A stretch of 64,000 nucleotides of DNA from Enchytraeus crypticus (lineage: Eukaryota; Annelida; Clitellata; Enchytraeida; Enchytraeidae): assembly GCA_905160935.1 (NCBI GenBank), contig CAJHZI010000422.1, forward strand, positions 646,001 through 710,000, read 5' to 3'. Positions 39,901 through 46,834 of this stretch are shown in pieces. How positions within the stretch are numbered: the stretch's first letter is position 1; every line of letters begins with the position of its first letter. The notes under the pieces are model-generated. The model saw nothing but the letters and a program-made list of their open reading frames with translations. It did no database searches and had not been told where the DNA came from. The position numbers were made by a program, and so were the translations under genes.

Positions 39901-42900
39901 CAGAGATAGGCCAAATGATAGGCCCAACCATTTAGGCAAAGACATCCATATTATCGAGCTGGTACAGCATTAGGCATTTACCAGCGTTGGATTTGATGTA
40001 GGCCTAAAGACCAGTGTGTGTGTGGACTTAAATGGTCCAAAACAAAATCAAAATTATACAAGCAGAAACAATTAAGGGGAACCGGGGGACTTTTGTCCCC
40101 CACCGAGTCCAGGGGAGAGCCCTGGTAGGGGGTCTGGGGGACAAAGTCTTAGAAGTTAGGATCATGTTCTTTAATATGTCTTTAGGATAATTATAATACT
40201 GAAATTCTGAATTTATAATAGATCCCGATTTAATGAATGCGATAGATTTATAGGCGTTTAATCAATTTAGCAATTAATTCGTACCATATTCTCTCTTTCT
40301 CTCTCTCTTCAGTGCACTGCCAAGTGGCAGGTTCAAGGTACATATTCACACTCAAAGTCTGCTTTCTCGCTCCATAAGAGCACTCATTAGATCAACAAGT
40401 TAATCCCTTCATAAAGTCTCAGCCTTATCCATACCATATGTAGCCTATAGCTTGGGAAAGGTATCTCTCCTGAAGGGTTTCCCGTTGCCTTCCTCATTCT
40501 TACCATATTATCAGGAGATAGTTCGTTGCTAGATGCCGCATCACTCAGGGGGAGGGGCACACAACGAGAGGCGTGTCCATAGCATGAGCAGCTTCCTCTG
40601 ACCACGCCCCTGTACAGCGCGTAGTAATACTTCTCTGAACTACTTGCACGACCGCTTAACCCAGAACCAGCGGAGCCATCCAACAGATTGTCACCTGCAC
40701 AGCACACAGGTACAGCAACAACAACATGTACAACAACAACAACATGTTCAACAACAACAGCATGTACAGCAACAACAACAAGACGCGTAGTAATACTTCT
40801 GCGCATTACTTGCACGACCTCTTAACCCAGAGCCAGCTGATCCAAGAGGTTGTCGCCTGATCAATATTCAGATACAGCGACAACAACAGGTACAACAACA
40901 ACAACATGTATTTCTCTTGTTGTCTCTGTGTACTCAGTCGTCATCGTGTGGTTCTTTGGCGCCTGTTTGTGAAGAGTCTGAAAGAGACGTCCCTGACATT
41001 GCCTTAGGGCGAAGAACCGGACGTTAAATATTGATTGATTGAATTTGGGCATTAATTAGCGTTACAGTACCGAGCGTGTGCAGGCGAGTAAAGTTTATCC
41101 TGAGATTAGTGACGGACAATAAGCCTTGAACTCTCTCGTCATAGGGGTCCTCTACCTGAACACTAGCGGGAAGCACCTGGAAAATTACCTGGAATACAAT
41201 CAAAGCATTGTAACAGATTGGAATCACTCGACGCAGATTGGTTGTGCTGTTCAACAAAACAGCACAACCAGGTCTTCGTATAGCAGATACCAGTAGAATT
41301 TATATCACAAGGTTAAAAAAGATAGAGGCAGAGGCAGGCCGAGATTAGGTATGTTCGATGATCTAAAGACCCACTCATATGTGGAAATGAAGAGGATAGC
41401 GGAAGACAGAGAATAGTGGAGGCGTTATATACCATGGACCTGCCAGTAGGCAGTGCACTAAGAGAGAGAAAGAGAGAGAGAGAAAATCAAGTGTCGTTAA
41501 ATAATGCCTGATTGAATGATGAACTATAATTCAAAACAAAACCCTATAGACTAATTGATTGATTGACTGATTGCTCTAATCACCCCCACCCCCCACTCAC
41601 CTCTCCCTCTGTCGTAGGCTCTACGTCAGAATATCTAGAGTCACAGATGACGTCATCGAGTGACGTCACAGGTCCAGGGTTGACCCCTGGGAAGTCCTCG
41701 GCGCAGTCCTGGGTGAAGTACCGGTAGACCCGCCAGGTCCTGCCCCAGTCACGTGACCTCTCGATCAACATGGCGGCTGGGCGGAATGTTTTGAACTGGA
41801 GAATGATGTGTGTGATGTGGAACTCTGCCTCCAGGTCGAGACTGAGTGAGACTTGCTGAACTCCAGGCTGGGCCTGCCACCAATGAGCCCTCCAGTCCCA
41901 GCGGTACGTCGTCGAGATTATCTGCGGCCATGAGAAAAATAATGAACCACTCTTCATGGCCATGCATCTTCTCTTGAATCCAGTGACTAGAGTGAGAATT
42001 GAGAGATAGGGGAGAGGTCAGAAATTTTCGGGCCTCCCTTGTATTGTATTTAAAGAACTCCTAGTATCTAATATGGGCCACTAGCAGGGGAACGCACCTC
42101 AGGCAAAAATAGAGAGCTAAGGGGACGAATTTCCCTTGCGTTCCATCCCACTTTAACCACTGCTTGAATCTCACTTTAACTGTGATCAGTACTATAATGA
42201 AGATTAATAAATTAATTAAATAAATAAATTAATAAATTAATTAATAAATTAATTTATCACTATGGAACACATTTAATATATAAGCCATTAAAAACAGCTG
42301 ATTAAACAAAAGAATTTTCGTTGCTATAATTCGCGGCACATTTACACTTGAAGATTTCGCTCATCCCACCTGATCGACCCTGTGGCTGTTGCCCCACCCC
42401 TCCCACCCCCTCGAGTCACATAGGAAGCAGTTAGACCCCCTCCCGTCCTCCAAGTGTCCCACCAGGCAAAACCGCTCTGGTCCGTTCAGGCCGCACGTTG
42501 ATGATGCCTTCAGGCGCGAGGCTCTGCCAATCAGCAGGTCACCAGTGGCGGGGTAGCAGCTGCCCTCCTCACAGGCTAGCCTGGAGGCATCATCAGCGAC
42601 TGGCTGTCGAGATATTGAAGCTGATGGTAGAGGGTGGAAGGCTACTTGTGAATCTGTTAGATAAAACTAATCAGTAGAATCATTAGGTCAATCAATGAAG
42701 TAATCAATCACCCAATCAATCAATCAGTTATCAATAAATCAATCCCTGTCAATAAATCAGTCAATCAATCAATCACACTATCCATCAGCCAATCAAATAA
42801 TAAATCAAGCAATCAATCATCCTATCAAGCATCTAGTTAATCAATCAATCAATCAATCAATCAGTCAGCTAATCCACCGATCAATTCAATCGTATAAAAT

Positions 42901-43236
42901 CATTTTAGGAATAATCACACAATTAATAAGTCATAATCTTGTATTGTATTCATTCAAACAATTGACCTAGGCTTATCGATTAATCAATCACTCAATCAAT
43001 CACATGAAGCCCTTGATTAACCTAGATCTGTGGTCTGTATTGTAGCCTAATTGATCAAGGACGAATTGAAGTCGTTGAGATGCGTGAAGTGCTACTATTA
43101 AAGCGTTCTGAAATAGCTCTTAAGTTATACATGTAGAGTAGCACACACCAAGCATCAAGACTACTAATACACTGCCGTATACACATAGTACACTATCACT
43201 GTAAACATCTCTCTCTTACACACTCACACTCTCTCT

Positions 43237-43311
<75 letters not shown>

Positions 43312-44031
43312 CTGTTTTAATAAATGACAGACTCAAGGTAAATATTGCTATCCAGATTCTGCTATCTCGTTCAGTACTAGAGCACATCATTGACCAAGAA
43401 TTTAGTCCTAAAGCAAAAAGCTGCTAAAGCTAATGTTAACGTCAGTTTCCTCACTCCTATCAGAAATCACAGGTTAAGCAATAAATTACCAAATCTATAT
43501 CATATCTTCAGGATTCACAAAATATGGTTTTAAAGATGGTTCGCCATTGGCTTCTTTAGATTTAGGCATACTCATAGATATATCGTCTTCACACTTGATC
43601 CGTAAGTACAAGGCGTCTGACACATTCACATAGAATTACAGGAACAACTTTACTGAAGCCAGTGAAGCCTATACATATTGGCTTCTGTAAAGCTAATTTT
43701 AGTGCAAATCCTGCATTCAAATTTACCTGAAGAGTGGTTTAAATGTAAGCTTAATCCGACAAATGTTAATGGATTTAAATCTAAAAATGATTCCTCTTCA
43801 GAAACTGATATCATGGACGTCCCTGACATATCACTACAAACTAAAACACGCAAAGTGACTTAAAATAGATATGAAGAGAATAAAGCATAAAATAGCGCCT
43901 AGTCTGCCTGCTTGCAGAATGTTCTATAGAGATTATAAGAAGAAGAAGAAGAATAACAAACCGCTTAGTGTTGAGAATAGGAACAAGAACAAGCCCTGAA
44001 CCAGGAACAAGATCAATTTCCTGCGTGACAT
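19025..44031 (-). CDS. LAMB1: laminin subunit beta (31 exons, complete, ~1919 aa)
   Basis: Exons in transcription order: 44031-43962, 42653-42370, 41921-41601, 41176-41071, 40694-40504, 39521-39401, 38916-38728, 37746-37441, 36930-36818, 36238-36023, 35630-35472, 34889-34772, 33642-33515, 33274-33082, 32271-32128, 31230-30996, 30264-30098, 29508-29290, 28746-28355, 27794-27698, 26848-26657, 26097-25914, 25704-25520, 24556-24321, 23819-23616, 22771-22559, 21448-21273, 20971-20827, 20583-20422, 19937-19781, 19161-19025. The sum is 5760 nt with all phases compatible. This is the beta chain of a secreted basement-membrane laminin trimer. Signal peptide (1-24, hydrophobic [15 protein letters not shown]); LN domain ([49 protein letters not shown]); LE modules; LF/domain IV (about 625-840); more LE modules; coiled coil; Cys-rich beta-knob in exon 25 (1523-1590), which marks it as beta; C-terminal RTCS, whose Cys normally disulphide-bonds the gamma chain. 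It is longer than vertebrate LAMB1 partly because of two in-frame repeat insertions (exons 8 and 19). LAMB1 versus LAMB2 is not resolved. Confidence 0.97.
19618..19760. repeat. dispersed repeat, family C
   Basis: Contains agagtgctacagtcatcaat, gacaatatcgagcactattg and gccggcgagcaaaaaagaaa. Related copies lie at about 17230, 33810, 46290, 54895, 55745 (reversed), 55965 (reversed), 61985 and 62125-62395 (reversed). Probably a short interspersed or non-autonomous element; ends not resolved. Confidence 0.6.
19943..20098. repeat. TCAA/GATT tract abutting laminin exon 30 acceptor
   Basis: Degenerate (TCAA)n on the plus strand, i.e. (TTGA)n on the sense strand. It ends at the exon 30 acceptor (gattgacgtag| at 19937). 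Confidence 0.9.
21545..22030 (-). mobile_element. LINE reverse-transcriptase C-terminal fragment
   Basis: On the minus strand this stretch encodes, with frameshifts, segments like [31 protein letters not shown] and a RNVAAL-like end, the C-terminal tail of a non-LTR retrotransposon polyprotein. It lies in laminin intron 26, between exons 26 and 27. Confidence 0.65.
22790..22890. repeat. ~23-bp tandem repeat next to laminin exon 26 acceptor
   Basis: Four to five copies of gatgagtcaacaagtactca plus a variable end. It starts about 15 bases from the acceptor at 22771. Confidence 0.8.
22961..23417. repeat. foldback element, ~150-base inverted arms
   Basis: The arms 22961-23115 and about 23265-23417 are near-perfect reverse complements (left: gctctgctttatgatagacg; right: cgtctatcataaagcagagc). 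They flank about 150 bases of unrelated sequence. No coding capacity, and no clear target-site duplication. It lies in laminin intron 25. Confidence 0.85.
23430..23650. repeat. three tandem copies of the laminin exon 25 end with its donor
   Basis: An 81-bp unit repeats the last exon bases (agcctagctgatctcagtca on the minus strand), CACAAACAG|gtgagcc and the first part of the intron. The functional donor is at 23616; downstream copies are near 23535 and 23454. Reading past the first donor meets TGA within eight codons, so only the first can continue the frame. Confidence 0.85.
24641..24820 (+). mobile_element. tRNA-derived SINE, family B, 5'-truncated
   Basis: Starts within the B-box part (gtgggttcgaatcccagtcg) and continues through gctgatctgagagtaaaatc to the tail gatcatttcactataatgag. 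Confidence 0.75.
24926..25456 (+). mobile_element. LINE ORF2 C-terminal fragment (176-codon open frame)
   Basis: Opposite in strand to laminin, inside intron 23. The translation includes [47 protein letters not shown] and [15 protein letters not shown]. This order is typical of the region after the reverse transcriptase in endonuclease-type non-LTR elements. The catalytic FADD block is absent, so it is a 5'-truncated, non-functional copy. It is flanked by attaattaatta runs, probably the target or tail. Confidence 0.85.
26100..26225. repeat. TCAA/GATT tract abutting laminin exon 22 acceptor
   Basis: Degenerate aatcaatcag/aatcaatcat units on the plus strand, GATT on the sense strand, running up to the acceptor at 26097. 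Confidence 0.8.
26330..26660 (+). mobile_element. degenerate LINE C-terminal fragment
   Basis: Frameshifted plus-strand coding remains resembling [20 protein letters not shown], then SCIGHTIRG and [16 protein letters not shown]. These belong to the same part of a non-LTR retrotransposon as 24926-25456. The right end overlaps laminin exon 21's donor region. Confidence 0.65.
26858..27000. repeat. 14-bp tandem repeat next to laminin exon 21 acceptor
   Basis: About nine copies of cctacacaacagtg (later cctacacaacattg), starting about ten bases from the acceptor at 26848. A second array of acaacaacaacaacaaaatc plus accagtaag follows at about 27060-27210. Confidence 0.9.
27798..28030. repeat. TCAA/GATT tract abutting laminin exon 20 acceptor
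   Basis: Degenerate (TCAA)n. On the sense strand it reads gattgattgattgtacag| directly into exon 20 at 27794. Confidence 0.9.
28511..28663 (-). repeat. in-frame 27-bp tandem repeat inside laminin exon 19
   Basis: Five full units plus two thirds of a sixth, encoding [13 protein letters not shown] nonapeptides ([51 protein letters not shown]) at residues about 1122-1172. It is inserted in an LE module between [10 protein letters not shown] and [11 protein letters not shown]. The reading frame is maintained throughout. Confidence 0.9.
28780..29035. repeat. ~46-bp tandem repeat in laminin intron 18
   Basis: About six copies of a unit containing catctctacagagatcagtt and agctctaatatcatatagga. It starts about 35 bases from the exon 19 acceptor. 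Confidence 0.85.
29540..29990. repeat. 54-bp minisatellite next to laminin exon 18 acceptor
   Basis: About eight copies of a 54-bp unit (aaagataagctgtcaatcat, cagccactgacag, atcatccaagttattataaac). It begins about 30 bases from the acceptor at 29508. The minus-strand frame through it is open only because 54 is divisible by three. Confidence 0.9.
31750..31926. mobile_element. non-autonomous hAT-like element (MITE), 177 bp
   Basis: Terminal inverted repeats CAGTGGCGTAGCCAGG and (reversed) CAGTGACGTAGCGAGG, flanked by a perfect 8-bp target duplication atcttata at 31742-31749 and 31927-31934. The CAGTGGCG start and 8-bp duplication are typical of hAT transposons. No transposase. It lies in laminin intron 15. 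Confidence 0.88.
32400..32794 (-). mobile_element. degraded retroelement polyprotein C-terminus
   Basis: The minus strand encodes, with frame breaks, [15 protein letters not shown], then [20 protein letters not shown] and IAFEPLGPN with [16 protein letters not shown] recognise this as the C-terminal region common in mobile-element polyproteins of invertebrate genomes, but cannot assign a clade. It is relatively GC-rich and lies in laminin intron 14. Confidence 0.55.
33283..33395. repeat. TCAA/GATT tract abutting laminin exon 14 acceptor
   Basis: Degenerate aatcaatcag and agtcaatcaa units. On the sense strand GATT runs into gattgataatcag| at 33274. Confidence 0.85.
34200..34605. repeat. ~48-bp minisatellite in laminin intron 12
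   Basis: About eight copies of a unit containing ccctatctagttgaccaccc, agctctcatacactatcagt and ctcaaagca. It continues directly into the 30-bp array that carries the exon 12 donor. Confidence 0.9.
34621..34800 (-). repeat. 30-bp tandem array carrying six copies of the laminin exon 12 donor
   Basis: The unit, on the minus strand, reads CTACCTCCAG|gtttattatc followed by (t/c)attacctat. Donor-type CAG|gt occurs at 34772, 34742, 34712, 34682, 34652 and 34622. The first (34772) gives the protein expected from family alignment (NLPPG joined to [15 protein letters not shown]). The unit is 30 bp and stop-free in the reading frame ([10 protein letters not shown]), so each later donor would add ten residues without changing phase. 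Confidence 0.9.
35325..35480 (-). repeat. ~25-bp tandem array carrying the laminin exon 11 donor
   Basis: Five to six copies of a unit that reads acaacag|gtgagagttgtca plus tagca on the minus strand. The true donor is CCACAG|gtgagtg at 35472; each downstream copy repeats a consensus-like AG|gtgag. Confidence 0.88.
35640..35832. repeat. TCAA/GATT tract near laminin exon 11 acceptor
   Basis: (TCAA)n with cagccagtc interruptions, GATT on the sense strand, ending about ten bases before the acceptor at 35630. Confidence 0.9.
35835..35995 (+). mobile_element. LINE 3'-end fragment
   Basis: Plus-strand remains encode [30 protein letters not shown] and YIPWTCQ followed by a stop, then a GA-rich tail. 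The same C-terminal relic occurs at 7960-8110, 41320-41490, about 12535-12620 (reversed) and 57825-57960 (reversed). Confidence 0.7.
36241..36420. repeat. TCAA/GATT tract abutting laminin exon 10 acceptor
   Basis: On the sense strand (GATT)n runs directly into gattgattag|AATGG; the acceptor AG is part of the repeat-like sequence. Confidence 0.92.
36931..37046. repeat. TCAA/GATT tract abutting laminin exon 9 acceptor
   Basis: Nearly pure (TCAA)n on the plus strand. On the sense strand it ends gattgattgtag| at 36931. Confidence 0.92.
37538..37684 (-). repeat. in-frame 21-bp tandem repeat inside laminin exon 8
   Basis: Exactly seven 21-bp units encode [42 protein letters not shown] and SHGVEAG (residues about 449-497). 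The first unit corresponds to the usual STGLIAG-like loop of this LE module, so six units are extra. The frame stays open and the flanking Cys residues ([10 protein letters not shown] and [10 protein letters not shown]) are retained. Confidence 0.93.
37800..37980. repeat. 20-bp minisatellite in laminin intron 7
   Basis: Nine near-identical copies of aattttatgatttaatgtac, starting about 55 bases from the exon 8 acceptor. Low divergence suggests recent expansion. Confidence 0.95.
38110..38385. mobile_element. two family A SINEs joined head-to-head (palindrome)
   Basis: A minus-strand copy (38117-38252) and a plus-strand copy (38251-38380) meet at their 5' heads (gccactgactccagccagtggcgatg). 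Each has a B-box-like gggttcaaatcc and the gacatcgctttcgagtgag body. Any read-through transcript could form a long hairpin. Confidence 0.88.
38470..38727. repeat. minisatellite abutting laminin exon 7 donor
   Basis: Degenerate alternation of actggactgatttttaact and ggatttttaactgg. On the sense strand the array begins inside the donor (gtgagtccagttaaaaatcc), at 38727. Confidence 0.9.
39000..39070. repeat. TCAA/GATT tract upstream of laminin exon 7
   Basis: (TCAA)n on the plus strand; with weaker repeats it extends to the acceptor at 38916. Confidence 0.75.
40785..40866 (-). pseudogene. partial duplicate of laminin exon 5
   Basis: On the minus strand it copies the exon 5 start (CGACAACCTCTTGGAT, then CCAGCTGGCTCTGGGTTAAG, AAGTATTACTACGCG) including an upstream cag. 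A deletion shifts the frame, giving TAA within about a dozen codons. It lies about 90 bases upstream of the true exon 5 acceptor at 40694, separated by acaacaacaac runs. Confidence 0.8.
40905..41040 (+). mobile_element. SINE, family D, with ATTG tail
   Basis: Reads gtgtactcagtcgtcatcgt, ggcgcctgtttgtgaagagt, gacgtccctgacattgcctt, gaaccggacgttaaat and then attgattgattg. Same element as 8935-9075 in the opposite orientation, so its 3' end is a GATT-type repeat. Confidence 0.75.
41320..41490 (+). mobile_element. LINE 3'-end fragment
   Basis: Plus-strand remains of [20 protein letters not shown] and MKRIAEDRE with a terminal IPWTCQ-stop-like end, followed by agagagagaaag. Best preserved of this group in the window. 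Confidence 0.72.
42690..42880. repeat. TCAA/GATT tract in laminin intron 1
   Basis: Degenerate (TCAA)n on the plus strand, lying 35-230 bases before the exon 2 acceptor. Confidence 0.8.
43200..43312. repeat. CT dinucleotide microsatellite
   Basis: (CT)n with cactca interruptions in laminin intron 1. A second long (CT)n run lies at about 45040-45130, upstream of laminin. Confidence 0.95.
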
Positions 44032-45036
44032 GATCTAATTCATTAGATTGATATCCGCATGTGATTCGAGATATAATACACAGTATAGCGTTTATAGGCT
44101 TTTAGATCACCGTGTTAATCAATCTATCAATGAAAATCAAAATCAATCGGTCAAACAGTGTATCTATCGATGTAAAGATCAATCAATCAAATAGTTCTTG
44201 ATCAAGACTAAAGGCAAAGCCTATTGTAAAGTCAGTATCCTGTCTTGAAGGCGATGTCAGTGACAGCGCGAGCACTTGATTTAATTCCAGCACCATTCCT
44301 TTAACTCAGCTTCTTATGGACTCATCATAAAATGCTTTTCGAATTGATTATATAAAACTTAATGCTTAAAACTAAATTATTATATTAACTTAATTTATGG
44401 GGAGGGGATTTAGCACAGTCGGTTAAGCTGGGCGTCAATTGAACGAAGTGAAGCCGTGTTGGGCGCGGTTAGTACTTTGCAGGCGACCATTCTTGAAGAC
44501 CGAGTGTCTACAGCTTTGAATGTAAATAATCCCCAGGGTGTTGTAGGTTATTCTTAAATCTGCACCGGCTGCTATTGGAGCGCCAACAAAAGGCAACGAT
44601 TACTAATAACCATGGAGAGAAATTGAGGAAATAACGAAAACTTCAAAATCAGCATCTATAAGAAAAGAAACTCTACTGCAAATGTGTATGACTTGTGTTT
44701 AACTATAGGCCTACGGAATCATACAAACTACAATTAAATAATCAAGAACTGAACGTGCTGTTAGTTTACATTATAACGTGAATTACATGAGGTCCATGCA
44801 GCTGCATGTAACTCAGCATTGACACTATTCTTACAACACTTTACAATCTGTCTGCAACCACAACCCAAGCACTTCTGTGTTGCCGAAGCTCTTCAAAAGT
44901 GCTTGATCGATTGTCTCTAGAGCTACTCTTGTTTTAGCTGTGGCCTAGGTGCTAGCAATTAAATTACGATTGATGGCCCATTAATAAATTCAATTTAAAT
45001 CTATATACTGCTATATATAAACCTATATGCTATTAG

Positions 45037-45112
<76 letters not shown>

Positions 45113-46834
45113 AACTTTCTCTCTCTCTCCATGCAGTGTTCGATTGAGTTGTTAAATTTGAACTCGTAATTTGGAAGCGGGGGTCAGATGAAGGCTTGTT
45201 AGCGGGGTAGGATGGCACGCGTGTGTGGGGGAAAGTAATCCAAGGATGATGGGACGGGGGGGGGGGGGGCAACTGAAGGGGACTGAACATTTTTTTCTAT
45301 TCCATTTCCTGCATCTGCATGAAAATCTATATATAATTTTGAATAACAAATATGAGAGAAGAAAATAATGAATGTATCGTTATGTATCGTTAATAATCAA
45401 TGGGCAGCCTGGATTTGCTGAAACTTCACTGGTTAAAACATAATTAAGACAATGTGCTTATATATATTATTAAGCTTAGGCCCCTTTGAAATCTTGAGAT
45501 AGGCTAGTTTTCAACCGCGGAGCATTTAAATTGATGCACTCTAAATTAAATTCTTAAACATAATTTAAACTCTTAAATTATGCAACAAATGCGAATTTTG
45601 TGATGTCAAGATTCAGAAGCATAAAACTCCTTATCTAGACGCCAAGGCTCACTCGAGCTACTATCCCAAATATTAAGCTAACTTCAGATAGCAATTTACA
45701 TATTTAGTGAAATTTAAAATTTAAAACTTTAAATGTGTATGAATCATCGAGTTACAAAAACTTGCTTTGCTCAGAGTTGAGTTGAGTTGAGGTCCAGTGT
45801 TTATATAGTTCAATGTTGACAAACTTTGAGGTGTAAACATATGGATTATTAAAATAAGCATAGACAGAACAATTTCTCGTATATTAAGTGTTCTCTTAAT
45901 AGTTTAGAACTAAGAATGCTGTATAATTTCACAAATGAAACGAATAACATTAATTATGAATATTTATAATATAGTGCGGTACATCTAAGCGAGAATACAA
46001 CATTAATTGTCGAGATTTATAAAACAGTATCATCGATTTTTGAAACTCTGTACAAAACGGTTAGAAATCTTCCTCACGACAACATCGAACACATGTTAGT
46101 CCTTAAATATTAGCTCTTAAATTCTAGTGTATTTTTCATTTCCATATTTTGTATTGTAGAATTTGTGTTTTTAAAAAGTTATTCAGATTTTTGTATGCAT
46201 AATTCTGAAACCTCTCCAAATGAATACGTTAGTATCATGACCATCGCATTTCATCATCTTCAGAAAATCTTACATAACATAATATAGGGTTTAGAGTGCT
46301 ACGTACTGTCATCTATAACAATATCGAGCACTTTTGAGACTATCTAAGCTGGTGAGCAAAAATAACTACCTCTATGTTAGAGTCCTGGTCTTGTTATGTT
46401 AAAATGATAACTAAAATTTCTTCTTTTCTTCTGTCTATTCTAGCAAGAAGCTTCTTCATAGAAGTCCCAACTCTCAGTGTTAAGATCTTGATATACGGCC
46501 AGTATGTTAGGTAGCATTAATATTTGTAACATTATCTTGTTCATGTTTTGTATAACTTAGAATGTTGTAATAGTGTCCCTAGGGGTAACGTCATGAAATT
46601 TTAAATGACAGAAACTGAGCTGAATTGAACTCTCGTGGGTTCGAATTCCAGCCGCGCTAAACTACGAGTAAAATCTCAGACATTCACAGGACTGGTTATC
46701 CGGAAAGTGGACTAAATTGCCTAACTGTTTAAACATGTGGTATTAAAAAGTGATAGATATCAACATAGTTGATCATTTCTCTATAATGCGTGTTTACTTT
46801 TCTATAGATTTTTATCAGAATTTTACACTAAGCC
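44032..46834. other. divergent intergenic region between laminin beta and TRABD
   Basis: Both promoters should lie here. It contains a tRNA-like A-box motif (tttagcacagtcggttaagc) at about 44410 within a repeat-like stretch to 44590, a (CT)n run at 45040-45130, a poly-G run near 45257, a family C repeat at 46290 and a family B SINE ending just before the TRABD start. No coding exon or clear core promoter is seen. Confidence 0.55.
46575..46808 (+). mobile_element. tRNA-derived SINE, family B
   Basis: Full-length-looking copy: cctaggggtaacgtcatgaa, B-box-like gggttcgaattcc, gtggtattaaaaagtgatag and a gatcatttctctataatgcg tail. It ends about 25 bases before the TRABD start codon, so it would lie in the 5' UTR or the last part of a leader intron (tttctatag at 46800-46807 resembles an acceptor). 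Confidence 0.8.

Noticed and set aside
43196..43390. Arg-Glu-rich frame
   Set aside because: Translation of a CT microsatellite.
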